Origin: Streptococcus pantholopis | Lineage (GTDB): Bacteria; Bacillota; Bacilli; Lactobacillales; Streptococcaceae | Assembly: GCF_001642085.1 (NCBI RefSeq) | Contig: NZ_CP014699.1 | Location: forward strand, 496,001 to 560,000 | DNA length: 64,000 nt | Reading direction: 5' to 3' | Shown: positions 49,080 to 59,557 of the stretch, in pieces | Position numbering within the stretch: the first letter of the stretch is position 1 | Layout: every line of letters begins with the position of its first letter | Program-made: the position numbers and the translations under genes | The notes under the pieces: generated by a model | What the model was told of the DNA's origin: nothing | What the model saw: only the letters and a program-made list of their open reading frames with translations | Database searches by the model: none

Positions 49080-49857
49080 ACCGGTTGCTTTTGAATTTGG
49101 CCCTATCACGATTCGCTGGTATTCTCTTTGTATCATGACCGGTTTGGTTTTAGCAGTTTATTTAGCTATGCGGGAAGGTCCCAAAAAAGGGATACGGACT
49201 GATGATGTTCTCGATTTCATCCTCATTGCTTTTCCCCTGTCCATTATCGGGGCGCGTCTCTATTATGTATTCTTCCAGTGGCCTTATTCGGATTATGCCC
49301 AGCACCCCGGGGAGATTTTAGCTGTTTGGCATGGCGGTTTGGCTATATATGGCGGTCTTATAACAGGTGCCACAGTTCTTCTTATTTTTTCTTACTACCG
49401 CGCGCTCAATCCTTTTAACTTTTTGGATATTGCTGCACCTGGGGTTCTTTTAGCGCAAGCTGTCGGACGCTGGGGCAACTTTTTCAATCAGGAGGCTTAC
49501 GGCCGGGCGGTGGCGCATTTAAATTATTTGCCATCATTTATACAGAGGCAGATGTTTATTGAAGGGTCCTACCGTCTTCCGACTTTTTTATTTGAGTCAC
49601 TTTGGAATTTGTTGGGATTTATCATCATCATGCTAGTCAGACACCGTCCCCATTTTCTAAAAGAAGGAGAAGCAGCCTTCTTTTACCTGGTTTGGTATGG
49701 AAGCGGCCGCTTCATCATCGAAGGTCTGCGGACAGACAGCTTGCTCTTTTATGGCTTTCGTGTTTCACAATGCCTATCTCTGCTGCTGGTTGTCCTGGGG
49801 ATTGGTCTTATTGTCTGGCGGAGAAAACAGAAAACTATTCCTTATTATCAGGAATAG
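49072..49857 (+). CDS. lgt: Prolipoprotein diacylglyceryl transferase
   Basis: A 261-residue polytopic membrane enzyme that attaches diacylglycerol to the lipobox cysteine of prolipoproteins. [10 protein letters not shown] and the signature [13 protein letters not shown] are present, with about seven helices. Overlap with hprK is the usual streptococcal order. A likely substrate in this window is the DUF4430 lipoprotein at 63.3 kb. Confidence 0.95.
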   Translation: MIEPVAFEFGPITIRWYSLCIMTGLVLAVYLAMREGPKKGIRTDDVLDFILIAFPLSIIGARLYYVFFQWPYSDYAQHPGEILAVWHGGLAIYGGLITGATVLLIFSYYRALNPFNFLDIAAPGVLLAQAVGRWGNFFNQEAYGRAVAHLNYLPSFIQRQMFIEGSYRLPTFLFESLWNLLGFIIIMLVRHRPHFLKEGEAAFFYLVWYGSGRFIIEGLRTDSLLFYGFRVSQCLSLLLVVLGIGLIVWRRKQKTIPYYQE

Positions 49858-49881
49858 TGCTAAGAAAGACAGGAGAAAAAA

Positions 49882-50313
49882 ATGGATTTAGTTGGAATTG
49901 CCCTTTTGATTATTGGAATTGCTTTTGCTGTTTTAGTTGGTGTTATTGTGCCGACAGCCTTAAAATTAAATAGAACAGTTGATGAGGTTAACGAGACAGT
50001 GGCAGCAATGAAAACCGAAGTCAGCGAAACAATTGCTGTGCTGAGAAGTGACGCTGATATTACTTTCCACCAGACTAACGAGCTTCTGGCTAAGACAAAT
50101 GTTCTTGTGGAAGATGTTAATGGCAAAGTTGCTACGATTGATCCCCTTTTTACAGCGATTGCCGACTTATCCGAAAGTGTCTCTGACTTAAATAGTCATG
50201 CCAGACAGTTCGGACATAAGGCGACAAATACGGCTTCGGCAGTCAGTAAGGCGAGCACAGCTTTTACAATCGGCAGGTTTGCTTCTAAATTATTTCGCAG
50301 AAAAGGAGATTAA
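49882..50313 (+). CDS. DUF948 membrane-anchored protein
   Basis: A 143-residue protein with one N-terminal helix (LVGIALLIIGIAFAVLVGVIV) and a long coiled-coil-like region rich in Thr/Val/Glu, matching DUF948 (YtxG-like). Function unknown; often encoded with YtxH-like proteins, as here. It follows lgt closely with a good AGGAG. Confidence 0.82.
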   Translation: MDLVGIALLIIGIAFAVLVGVIVPTALKLNRTVDEVNETVAAMKTEVSETIAVLRSDADITFHQTNELLAKTNVLVEDVNGKVATIDPLFTAIADLSESVSDLNSHARQFGHKATNTASAVSKASTAFTIGRFASKLFRRKGD

Positions 50314-50315
50314 CG

Positions 50316-50789
50316 ATGGATAAATTTTTAAAAACAGTTATCATTGGAGCTGCTTCTGGAGCAGCCGCAGCTTATTTTTTATCAACTGAAAAAGGCAAGG
50401 AATTCAAGGCTAAGTTAACCAAAGCCTATCAAGCCTATAAACAGGAACCAGAACACTATCAGCAAACAGCTAAGGAGAAGGCGGCAGAATATTCTCAGCT
50501 TGCTGTAGATACCTTTAATGATTATAAAGAAAAATGGCAGACCGGCGAGCTGACTAAGGACGATCTTCTTTCGGCCGCTAAGGAAAAAGCTGGTCAGGCA
50601 GCCCAATTTGCCAATGAGAAAGTCAATGAAGTCAAAAAGAAATATTATGCGGACGACCCCTCAGATGCAGCAGCAGAAGATGTGACAGCAGAAGTGGACG
50701 ACATTATCATTGATTATCCTGAAACTGATGATGAGGCTGATTTTTCTGATACTGAGCAAAATCAGTCTGAAACAGAAGAAAAACAATGA
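50316..50789 (+). CDS. YtxH-like protein
   Basis: A 157-residue protein. The N-terminal glycine/alanine helix (IIGAASGAAAAYFLSTEKGKE) matches the YtxH domain and is followed by an amphipathic Lys/Glu/Ala helix region and an acidic tail. Two bases after the DUF948 gene; last gene of the hprK cluster. Probable stress-associated protein of unknown mechanism. Confidence 0.82.
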   Translation: MDKFLKTVIIGAASGAAAAYFLSTEKGKEFKAKLTKAYQAYKQEPEHYQQTAKEKAAEYSQLAVDTFNDYKEKWQTGELTKDDLLSAAKEKAGQAAQFANEKVNEVKKKYYADDPSDAAAEDVTAEVDDIIIDYPETDDEADFSDTEQNQSETEEKQ

Positions 50790-50797
50790 AAAACAAA

Positions 50798-50825
50798 AAA
50801 TAACTCAGTTTGAGTTATTTTTTTA
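50798..50825. terminator. Terminator after the hprK cluster
   Basis: AATAACTCA/TGAGTTATT with three-base loop and T run. It also covers the last codons of the convergent small gene. Confidence 0.85.
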
Positions 50826-51099
50826 AAGACATAATAAAGACTGACAAAGTTGAGGTCATTGCTGCGCTGATTAGAAGAGCAAAGACAAAGGACCAAATTG
50901 GTGATAGATTAAGAGCAAGTAAGGTAAAAGCGGCTAATACAGTAGTGACTGCGAAAACAGCCACTCGTGTAAAAAACATCAGTTCTCGTAATTTAGCATT
51001 GTTGCTGTTGATTTCTTGAAATTCTTGAAATTTTGGAGAAGGTGTTTCCTGCAGTTTTTCTTGTTCAAACTGTTCAGTTTTCTTCAATGGCGCTGCCAT
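50815..51099 (-). CDS. DUF3270 family small membrane protein
   Basis: A 94-residue protein: a charged, Gln/Glu-rich N-terminus, then two helices (FFTRVAVFAVTTVLAAFTLLAL and IWSFVFALLISAAMTSTLSVF). It matches the streptococcal DUF3270 family; function unknown. AAGGAGG lies about ten bases upstream of the ATG, next to the GTATCTT end of a hairpin repeat. Confidence 0.78.
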   Translation of the reverse strand: MAAPLKKTEQFEQEKLQETPSPKFQEFQEINSNNAKLRELMFFTRVAVFAVTTVLAAFTLLALNLSPIWSFVFALLISAAMTSTLSVFIMSLKK

Positions 51100-51119
51100 A
51101 AACTGTCCCTCCTTTAATT

Positions 51120-51290
51120 AAGATACAAAGCCCGTTAAAAACGCAATGGGGAAATGGCTGTAAAGACTGCAAAGCCTTCAGACGTTTACGGCTGGATTCA
51201 GCTTGACTACTTTTTCTCGCAGCGTTTAAGGCGTGTTCGATTCATAAGATAGAAAGGCACATCGTCTGTTTACGGCTTTAAAGCAGCCAT
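51120..51290 (-). repeat. Hairpin repeat, shortened (R8), with a decayed second copy (R9)
   Basis: R8 (51120-51242) has both ends but a partly deleted core. A remnant (AAGATAGAAAGGC... to about 51290) follows. Sense strand runs toward the DUF3270 gene. The rest of 51291-51395 holds only the next promoter. Confidence 0.75.
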
Positions 51291-51396
51291 TTTCCCTGAA
51301 CCCGGCCTTTATCTATTTAAAATACTGAATTATAATAACATAAAAGGATCGTTTTGTCACTATTTTTTCAAGAAAATGTTCAAAGGTATAAAGTTT

Positions 51397-51405
51397 TGGT
51401 ATAAT
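51397..51405 (+). promoter_or_regulatory. Promoter of the first U32 gene, possibly leaderless
   Basis: Extended -10 TGGTATAAT (TATAAT 51400-51405); the ATG is at 51415 and there is no Shine-Dalgarno. Confidence 0.6.
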
Positions 51406-51414
51406 GGTTCTGTT

Positions 51415-52341
51415 ATGGAAAAAATAATTATCACAGCAACTGCAGAGTCTATTCAGCAGGCGGAGGAACTTTTAGAAGCAGGGATTGACCGGATTTACGT
51501 CGGAGAGGCGGACTATGGTTTACGGCTTCCGCATAGCTTTTCTTATGCCGAACTAGAACAGATTGCAGAAAAGGTTCACCGGGCCGGCAAAGAACTGACA
51601 GTAGCCTGCAATGCCCTCATGCACCAAGACATGATGGATCATATCAGACCTTTTCTGGACTTTTTGAAAAAAATTAAGGCAGATTACCTCGTTGCTGGTG
51701 ATGCTGGTGTTTTTTATGTCAATAAGCATGACGGCTATAATTTTAAACTGATTTACGATGCCTCTGTGTTTGTGACCTCCAGCCGTCAGATGAATTTTTG
51801 GGGACAGCATGGGGCAGTTGAAACAGTTTTGGCAAGAGAAATTCCCTCTGAAGAGTTGTTTAAAATAGCCGAAAATCTGGAATTCCCAGCAGAAATTTTA
51901 GTTTACGGAGCTTCAGTTATTCATCACTCCAAACGACCGCTTTTGCAAAATTACTATAATTTTACGCATATTGATGACGAAAAGACCCGTGAGCGCGGCC
52001 TCTTTCTCGCTGAACCGAAAGCCCCTGACAGCCATTACTCTATTTATGAAGATAAGCATGGCACACATATTTTTGTCAATAATGATATTGATATGATGAC
52101 TAAGCTGACGGAGCTGGCCGCACACCACTTCACCCATTGGAAATTGGATGGTATTTACTGCCCCGGTCGAAATTTTGTTGAAATAGCTAAAATTTTTGTT
52201 GAAGCTAAGAAAAGCCTGGAAGCAGGGACCTTTTCTCAGGAGCAGGCTTATCTTTTAGATGAAAAAATCAGAAGCTGGCATCCGTCAGGCCGCGGCCTTG
52301 ATACAGGTTTTTACGATTTTGATCCGGATTTGGTCAAATGA
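51415..52341 (+). CDS. Peptidase U32 family protein
   Basis: A 308-residue U32-family protein with TIM-barrel-like strands (EELLEAGIDRIYVGEADYGLRLPHSF). It is shorter than the next gene's product and lacks the Cys cluster of TrhP. In streptococci these two U32 genes are adjacent; the larger is linked to tRNA uridine hydroxylation, and this one may be its partner. The start at 51415 is preferred because 51376 would place the promoter inside the gene. Confidence 0.85.
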   Translation: MEKIIITATAESIQQAEELLEAGIDRIYVGEADYGLRLPHSFSYAELEQIAEKVHRAGKELTVACNALMHQDMMDHIRPFLDFLKKIKADYLVAGDAGVFYVNKHDGYNFKLIYDASVFVTSSRQMNFWGQHGAVETVLAREIPSEELFKIAENLEFPAEILVYGASVIHHSKRPLLQNYYNFTHIDDEKTRERGLFLAEPKAPDSHYSIYEDKHGTHIFVNNDIDMMTKLTELAAHHFTHWKLDGIYCPGRNFVEIAKIFVEAKKSLEAGTFSQEQAYLLDEKIRSWHPSGRGLDTGFYDFDPDLVK

Positions 52342-52449
52342 CAAGGACTTTTGCATTTTACTCACTCAGTCGCAAAAAGACAATCAGGAAAAATACTAGC
52401 AGGTTTATTGACTAAAAATATTTTAGACCCTATAGAAAGAATGAATCGA

Positions 52450-53736
52450 ATGACAAAGAAATTGAAACGTCCGGAGGTTTTATCTCCTGCCGGAACTTTG
52501 GAAAAATTAAAGGTTGCCATTGATTATGGTGCAGATGCTGTTTTTGTCGGTGGACAGGCTTATGGTTTGCGCAGCCGGGCTGGCAATTTTTCAATGGAAG
52601 AAATGCGGGAAGGAATCGACTACGCTCATGAACGCGGTGCGAAAGTCTATGTTGCAGCCAACATGGTTACCCATGAGGGCAATGAGATAGGATCTGGTGC
52701 CTGGTTCCGTGAATTAAGGGATTTGGGGCTTGATGCTGTCATTGTTTCGGATCCGGCTCTCATTGTGATCTGTGCTACGGAAGCACCCGGTTTGGAAATT
52801 CATCTATCAACTCAGGCTTCTTCAACAAATTACGAAACCTTTGAATTTTGGAAAGAACTTGGCTTGACTCGGGTTGTTTTAGCACGTGAGGTGTCGATGG
52901 CTGAGTTGGCTGAAATCCGCCGGCGGACGGAAGTCGAGATTGAAGCTTTTGTCCATGGGGCTATGTGTATTTCTTATTCCGGCCGCTGTGTCCTCTCAAA
53001 TCATATGAGCCATCGTGATGCTAACCGTGGAGGCTGCTCACAGTCCTGTCGCTGGAAATACGATTTGTTTGATATGCCTTTTGGTCAGGAAAGGCGGTCA
53101 CTTAAAGGTGAGATTCCTGAAGAATTTTCGATGTCAGCAGTTGATATGTGCATGATTGAACATATTCCGGATATGATTGAAAATGGCGTCGACAGTCTGA
53201 AAATTGAAGGCCGTATGAAATCTATTCATTATGTGTCTACTGTCACCAACTGCTATAAGGCGGCTGTGGATGCTTATATGGAAAGTCCGGAAAAGTTTGC
53301 TGCTATTAAAGATGACCTCATTGATGAGCTGTGGAAAGTGGCACAGCGAGAACTGGCAACCGGTTTTTACTATAAAACACCAAGTGAAAAAGAGCAGCTC
53401 TTTGGTGCACGTCGGAAAATTCCGCAGTACAAGTTTGTTGGAGAAGTAGTGGCTTTTGATGAAAAAAATAAAACAGCTACGATTCGCCAGCGCAATGTCA
53501 TCAAAGAAGGGGATGCTGTCGAATTTTACGGCCCCGGTTTCCGTCACTTTGACTGTTACATCAGAGATTTGCATGATTCTGAAGGCGAGAAAATTGACCG
53601 AGCTCCTAATCCGATGGAGCTGCTGACAATCACTGTACCAAAACCTGTAAAACCAGGAGACATGATTCGAAGCTGTAAAGAAGGTCTAGTTAATTTATAC
53701 AGAGAAGATGGGACCAGCCGAACGGTTCGAGTATGA
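52450..53736 (+). CDS. trhP: U32 family protein, tRNA 5-hydroxyuridine synthesis (TrhP-like)
   Basis: A 428-residue U32 protein. RPEVLSPAGTLEKLKVAIDYGADAVFVGG opens the barrel. EAFVHGAMCISYSGRC...GGCSQSCRWKY holds the conserved Cys set, probably for an iron-sulfur cluster. ENGVDSLKIEGRMKS is the U32 signature. A C-terminal OB-like domain follows. TrhP in E. coli and B. subtilis is needed for 5-hydroxyuridine at tRNA position 34. MNR at 52441 is an alternative start. Confidence 0.85.
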   Translation: MTKKLKRPEVLSPAGTLEKLKVAIDYGADAVFVGGQAYGLRSRAGNFSMEEMREGIDYAHERGAKVYVAANMVTHEGNEIGSGAWFRELRDLGLDAVIVSDPALIVICATEAPGLEIHLSTQASSTNYETFEFWKELGLTRVVLAREVSMAELAEIRRRTEVEIEAFVHGAMCISYSGRCVLSNHMSHRDANRGGCSQSCRWKYDLFDMPFGQERRSLKGEIPEEFSMSAVDMCMIEHIPDMIENGVDSLKIEGRMKSIHYVSTVTNCYKAAVDAYMESPEKFAAIKDDLIDELWKVAQRELATGFYYKTPSEKEQLFGARRKIPQYKFVGEVVAFDEKNKTATIRQRNVIKEGDAVEFYGPGFRHFDCYIRDLHDSEGEKIDRAPNPMELLTITVPKPVKPGDMIRSCKEGLVNLYREDGTSRTVRV

Positions 53737-53771
53737 GCAGCGACTCAATCAGCCCCAAACCTTTTAAATAA

Positions 53772-53820
53772 AAAATGAACAGGAAGTCTTTTCTAAAACG
53801 TCTTGTTCATTTCTTTTTGT
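53772..53820 (+). terminator. Terminator after trhP
   Basis: AATGAACA...TGTTCATT hairpin with T-rich tail; serves the convergent small gene on the other side as well. Confidence 0.75.
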
Positions 53821-54133
53821 TTATCAGTGTTTGGGAATAACGGACAGTTTTGGGGACAAGCGACAGGCGGTCAATATCTTTTACAGCGATAATGGTTGAA
53901 ATGTTTTTAGAAAAATTTTTAAGAACTAATTTTCCTTCTTTTTTATCGTATTTGACCAAATCGCCGGTAAAGCTTTTTTCATCATAGATAGCATGAAGAG
54001 CCAGATGTTTTTCTTGGGCCTGCTTGATGGTGTAAGCAATCTGATTGGCTTTGAGAGTTACCTCTTTTGGCTTTGTGCTTGGTTCAATAAATTCATATAA
54101 ATAAGATTTTAACAGCTGAAAAAGTTTTTTCAT
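53807..54133 (-). CDS. Hypothetical 108-residue basic protein
   Basis: A soluble, Lys-rich protein without signal or membrane segment. The second half (YDEKSFTGDLVKYDKKEGKLVLKN...IIAVKDIDRLSL) looks like a small beta-barrel resembling YolD-type or SH3-like folds, but I do not recognise the family firmly. It stands alone between trhP and ydbC, with the start about 50 bases from AT-rich promoter-like sequence. Confidence 0.6.
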   Translation of the reverse strand: MKKLFQLLKSYLYEFIEPSTKPKEVTLKANQIAYTIKQAQEKHLALHAIYDEKSFTGDLVKYDKKEGKLVLKNFSKNISTIIAVKDIDRLSLVPKTVRYSQTLINKKK

Positions 54134-54253
54134 CCTTGTTTCCCCAAAAAATTGATAGAATGATTATACACCATTTTTGTCTAAAAAAAAATATTTTTCT
54201 TAAAAAAGGTGTCATTTTATCAAAATTTCCGAATAGATTTAATAGGAGGATAT

Positions 54254-54472
54254 ATGCCAGAATTTACATTTGAAATCGAAGAAAAACTTTTAGTTCTATC
54301 TGAAAACGATAAGGGCTGGACTAAGGAGCTGAACCGTGTCAGTTTTAACGGGGCCCCTGCAAAATATGACATCCGCTCTTGGAGTCCGGATCATACAAAG
54401 ATGGGAAAGGGAATCACTCTGACCAATGATGAATTTCAGATAATGGTGGATGCTTTTAGCAATAAAAAATGA
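54254..54472 (+). CDS. YdbC/PC4-like single-stranded DNA-binding protein
   Basis: A 72-residue protein, MPEFTFEIEEKLLVLSENDKGWTKELNRVSFNGAPAKYDIR pattern, matching the bacterial PC4-like YdbC family, a dimeric ssDNA-binding protein. The ATG at 54254 has AGGAGG six bases upstream. It ends at a terminator shared with bioY. Confidence 0.9.
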   Translation: MPEFTFEIEEKLLVLSENDKGWTKELNRVSFNGAPAKYDIRSWSPDHTKMGKGITLTNDEFQIMVDAFSNKK

Positions 54473-54501
54473 GGGTTATTTGAAGTAACCCTCATTTTTT
54501 A
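54464..54501. terminator. Bidirectional terminator between ydbC and bioY
   Basis: AATGAGGGTTA/TAACCCTCATT with a seven-base loop, A-rich and T-rich flanks, between convergent genes. Confidence 0.9.
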
Positions 54502-55012
54502 ACGTTTTGGATAAGGCTTTTGCCAAAAAAGTGATAATAGCCAGTTTTCCTAAATCTGGAAGGATAAAAGGCAAAACACCAGATAAAAAAGCAGCGGCTG
54601 CAGACATTTTCGCTAGAAACATCAACCCCAGCATACCCAGTACAAAAGTCAGACTGTCTCCCAGAAGATTGGCAAAGAAAATTGCTAAAGCAGAGCTTTT
54701 AGGGGAAACAAGAGCAGAAGTCAGCGCTGCATAAGCAAGAAATCCCCATAAAAAACCTGCTGCCGGTCCTATCAGGGCAGCTAGTCCACCTGATCCGCCA
54801 GCAAAAACAGGCAGTCCAACAGCCCCTAAAAAAAGATAAAGCAGGAGGCTCAAAACAGCCTCACGTTTTTGAAAGAGTGTTGCGACCAGACCGACAGCTA
54901 AGGTTTGCAGGGTAAAAGGAATGCTGCCTAAAGGGATTGTCAGCTGTGAAGCAGCAGCTATCAAAGCGGCGCCAAAGGCTGGCATAACTAAGCCCAAGGT
55001 TTTGGATGTCAT
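54476..55012 (-). CDS. bioY: BioY biotin transporter (ECF S component)
   Basis: A 178-residue S component for biotin. QLTIPLGSIPFTLQTLAVGL is the BioY signature, followed by GAVGLPVFAGGSGGLAALIGPAAGFLWG and about six helices. It uses a shared ECF energising module encoded elsewhere. The ATG at 55012 has GGAGG upstream. A perfect BirA-type operator lies just upstream, so expression should be repressed when biotin is sufficient. Confidence 0.93.
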   Translation of the reverse strand: MTSKTLGLVMPAFGAALIAAASQLTIPLGSIPFTLQTLAVGLVATLFQKREAVLSLLLYLFLGAVGLPVFAGGSGGLAALIGPAAGFLWGFLAYAALTSALVSPKSSALAIFFANLLGDSLTFVLGMLGLMFLAKMSAAAAFLSGVLPFILPDLGKLAIITFLAKALSKTLKNEGYFK

Positions 55013-55034
55013 CAAATTTTCCTCCACGATAAAA

Positions 55035-55062
55035 GTTAACCTTCTATTTTTAAAGGGTTAAC
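55035..55062. promoter_or_regulatory. BirA operator upstream of bioY
   Basis: GTTAACC (55035-55041), 14-base spacer, GGTTAAC (55056-55062): the biotin repressor pattern, 23 bases before the bioY start. Between 55063 and 55290 I see only AT-rich sequence. Confidence 0.85.
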
Positions 55063-55288
55063 TAAATCATAAACTGTTTTTTAATATCTGTCAAGCAGGG
55101 GCTAAATACCTGATTTTTAGATTATCAAAAATACAGTTAAGAGCAGAATACCATTTTTACTCCTTCATTAAAAATCTGCAACACCAGTGCTTTTAAAACT
55201 TTTTACCTGAATTCATTATAGAAACCTGCTGATTTTACTTGCTGTTAGCCAACAGCGTAATTTTAACATCCATTGTATTTTAAAATAA

Positions 55289-55326
55289 AAAATCTCTTAA
55301 ACAGACCCAGTTTAAGAGGTTTTTTT
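55289..55326. terminator. Terminator downstream of the lysS unit
   Basis: CTCTTAAAC/GTTTAAGAG hairpin flanked by A on one side and seven T on the other. Confidence 0.85.
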
Positions 55327-55340
55327 GCTGAGAAATTCAG

Positions 55341-55475
55341 CTATTTTTTGAATTTATCAGCAAGACCGATAAAGATAAAGACGGTCCCCAGTCCGATAAA
55401 ACTGTATTTAGCTGCAAAAATGCCATAAAGGATAAAGACAGCAGCAGATATAAAGGATATATAACTCTTGTTCAT
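55341..55475 (-). CDS. Small membrane protein downstream of lysS
   Basis: A 44-residue hydrophobic protein, MNKSYISFISAAVFILYGIF then KYSFIGLGTVFIFIGLADKFKK, with two short helices. It starts three bases after the lysS stop without its own clear Shine-Dalgarno, so it probably depends on translational coupling. A terminator follows directly. Function unknown. Confidence 0.65.
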   Translation of the reverse strand: MNKSYISFISAAVFILYGIFAAKYSFIGLGTVFIFIGLADKFKK

Positions 55476-55478
55476 AGC

Positions 55479-57053
<1,575 letters not shown>

Positions 57054-57143
57054 TTAGAATGTAGCAAGGTGACTGCGTTGAAATCACTGTTAAAAAATAG
57101 TATAATGGGTTAGCTTATGAAATTTTAAGAAAGAATAAACCAC

Positions 57144-58052
57144 ATGATTACTTCAATTGTCTTTGATGTTGACGACACGATTTATGACCAGCAGGCCCCC
57201 TATCGGCTGGCCATGGAGCAGTCTTTCCCTGACTTTGATATGTCAGTGATTAATCAGGCTTATATTCGCTTTCGGCATTATTCTGATCAGGGCTTTCCGC
57301 GTGTCATGGCAGGTGAATGGACAACAGGCTATTTTCGTTTCTGGCGCTGCAAAGAAACACTGAAGGATTTTTCTTACCGCCAAATCAGTCCTGAAGAAGG
57401 GGCCCGTTTTCAGGCGGTGTATGAAAATGAGCTGGAAAACATCACTATGCTTGATGAAATGCGGCTGACCTTGGATTTTTTAAAGGAAAAAAATGTGCCG
57501 ATAGGTATCATTACCAATGGTCCGACTGAACACCAGCTCAAGAAAATTAAAAAATTAGGACTGTATGACTATGTTGATCCAAAACGTGTACTGGTCAGCC
57601 AGGCCACAGGTTTTCAAAAACCTGAAAAAGAACTGTTTAATCTGGCAGCAGAGCAGTTTGATATGAATCCTGCTACAACGCTTTATGTTGGTGACTCATA
57701 TGATAATGATGTTATGGGGGCTTTTAACAGCGGCTGGCATTCGATGTGGTTTAACCACCGCGACCGAGTTTTAGCGCCTGGGGTCAGACCGGTTTTTGAC
57801 TTAGAAATTGACAGTTTTGAACAGCTCTACGGAGCTGTTAAAGTGCTCTTTGACCTGCCGGATAATAAATTTATTTTTGATGCCAATGATAAAAAGAATC
57901 CTATCCTGCAGCTGGGGATTAATAACGGCCTGATGATGGCGGCAGAGCGCCTTCTGGCCAGCAATATGAGCGTGGATAAGGTGGTTATCCTGCTGCGCTT
58001 AAATAAAAATCAGGAAAAAGTCCTGCGTATGAAGTATACAAAACTATCCTAG
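57144..58052 (+). CDS. HAD family hydrolase
   Basis: A 302-residue HAD subclass I protein. Motif I is FDVDDTIYDQ, motif II is IITNGPTEHQLKKI, Lys is in FQKPEKELF and motif IV is YVGDSYDNDVMGA. The N-terminal domain resembles YjjG-type nucleotidases. About 70 extra C-terminal residues of unknown role follow the core. A promoter-like TATAAT lies about 45 bases upstream. Substrate unknown. Confidence 0.85.
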   Translation: MITSIVFDVDDTIYDQQAPYRLAMEQSFPDFDMSVINQAYIRFRHYSDQGFPRVMAGEWTTGYFRFWRCKETLKDFSYRQISPEEGARFQAVYENELENITMLDEMRLTLDFLKEKNVPIGIITNGPTEHQLKKIKKLGLYDYVDPKRVLVSQATGFQKPEKELFNLAAEQFDMNPATTLYVGDSYDNDVMGAFNSGWHSMWFNHRDRVLAPGVRPVFDLEIDSFEQLYGAVKVLFDLPDNKFIFDANDKKNPILQLGINNGLMMAAERLLASNMSVDKVVILLRLNKNQEKVLRMKYTKLS

Positions 58053-58091
58053 TTTACTCCCTGCAGCTAACCGATGCCTTCACTGATTTTT

Positions 58092-58124
58092 AGAAAACCC
58101 TTGTTTCTAAAAAGGGTTTTTTAT
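58092..58124. terminator. Terminator after the HAD gene
   Basis: AAAACCCTT/AAGGGTTTT hairpin with a T run, between convergent genes. Confidence 0.85.
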
Positions 58125-58216
58125 TATGGCTTTGATCTGTATTTTGCAGAGAAAAAGAAAACCACCAGCGAAGTGGTGGCTGATAAGGACTTGCGCCTTC
58201 ATTTTTACTGTTGGTT

Positions 58217-58873
58217 TTAGGATTTCTGCTGTGCTGTGGCTTCCTCGGGTATTTCTGCCAAATAGGACCGATCATTCCATAATAAACAGCTGTATTCCTC
58301 GAAATTGTTTGTCTCTAAGACAGTGAGACTGAGATTGTCCAAACCGCCCAGACGGCGCAGATTAGCAGGGGCAAAGCCTAAAAGCGAGCGGATAGAAGCT
58401 GTCAGGTTGGCGCCGTGTCCGATAAATAGGACATTGTCAAACGGTTTATGCCTGAGAGAAAAAACAAGATCTCTGACACGCCGGGTTGTCTGATAAACGG
58501 ACTCAGCTTCAAACATACTGGCGTTAAATTTAGCTAAGTTGTGTCTGAATGCTTTCATTTGCTGAGGATAGATAGAAGTCATAGTGCTGATTTTACTGCC
58601 TTCTAATTTTCCCAGCTGCCACTCACGCAGAGCCGGTGTATACTGAATGATTTTTGGTTTTTTGTTTTGATGGTTGATAATTCGGACGGTCTCTTTGGCG
58701 CGTTTTAAATCGCTGGAATAGACCGCATCAAAAGGGATATGTGCAAGATAACGCCCTAAGGTTTCACATTCTTCTATACTTTCTTCTAACAGCGGAGAGT
58801 CGCCTCCGGCTCCTTGGAAACGTCCCTCCATATTCCACAGTGTTTTGCCGTGTCTGACAAAATAAAGTTTCAT
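58217..58873 (-). CDS. Histidine phosphatase family protein
   Basis: A 218-residue phosphoglycerate-mutase-like phosphatase. Catalytic His is in LYFVRHGKTLWN, the second Arg/Glu in YSSDLKRAKET and LREWQLGKLEG, and the second His in LFIGHGAN. Likely a small-molecule phosphatase; substrate not predictable. The ATG at 58873 is used because the longer frame overlaps the upstream gene. Confidence 0.88.
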   Translation of the reverse strand: MKLYFVRHGKTLWNMEGRFQGAGGDSPLLEESIEECETLGRYLAHIPFDAVYSSDLKRAKETVRIINHQNKKPKIIQYTPALREWQLGKLEGSKISTMTSIYPQQMKAFRHNLAKFNASMFEAESVYQTTRRVRDLVFSLRHKPFDNVLFIGHGANLTASIRSLLGFAPANLRRLGGLDNLSLTVLETNNFEEYSCLLWNDRSYLAEIPEEATAQQKS

Positions 58874-58895
58874 TGCTTGTCTATCCTTCCTAATT

Positions 58896-59369
58896 TTATT
58901 CAATAATATCAGCGAATTCTGCCTGAACAAAGGAGGCCAAATCTTGACTGTCTATTCTGACTGAGCGGCCGATTTCGCCGGCAGAGACAATCACAGTTCT
59001 TTTTTCAGCAGCTGTGTTATCTATAAATATAGGGAAACGGTGTTTTTGGCGGATACCGACAGGATTGTTGGCCCCATGGACATAGCCGGTTGTTTTTTGC
59101 AGGTTTTTCTGAGGAATCATTGTTACTTTTTTATTAGCAGAGACCTTGGCCAATTTTTTTTCCGACAGATGCTCTGTAATAGGGACGATACCGATAATTG
59201 GACCGCTTTTATCGCCGAAAAGCGCTAGCGTTTTAAAAATATCAGAAGATTCAATTCCCTGAGGCAGCTCACCGGTCAAAGCATTCACTGTCAAACTGTC
59301 ATAAGGAATGCCGGCTTTATCCAGGATTTGTTCCACCAGCGTCTTTTTCTTTCTTTTTTTCTTGCTCAT
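58896..59369 (-). CDS. ebsC: YbaK/EbsC family Cys-tRNA(Pro) deacylase
   Basis: A 157-residue editing-domain protein of the YbaK/EbsC type, which hydrolyses mischarged Cys-tRNA(Pro). The conserved Lys is in TTGYVHGANNPVGIRQKHRFP and GEIGRSVRIDSQDL closes the fold. The start has AGGGATAAAAG upstream. It precedes the histidine phosphatase gene by 22 bases on the same strand. Confidence 0.85.
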   Translation of the reverse strand: MSKKKRKKKTLVEQILDKAGIPYDSLTVNALTGELPQGIESSDIFKTLALFGDKSGPIIGIVPITEHLSEKKLAKVSANKKVTMIPQKNLQKTTGYVHGANNPVGIRQKHRFPIFIDNTAAEKRTVIVSAGEIGRSVRIDSQDLASFVQAEFADIIE

Positions 59370-59557
59370 CTTTTATCCCTGCCAGATAACCATAAAAAAT
59401 AGTATAACAATCTTATCATTATTATACCATTTTCTTTTTATTTTTGATATTTGTATGCTTGGTCAGCATAAAGCAGCTTTTTTGAAAAAGTGCTGCTAAG
59501 CGTTAGAAAAGCGGCTCTGCCATGCTATTGAGCCCAATTTTATTCGGACTGAGGAAG

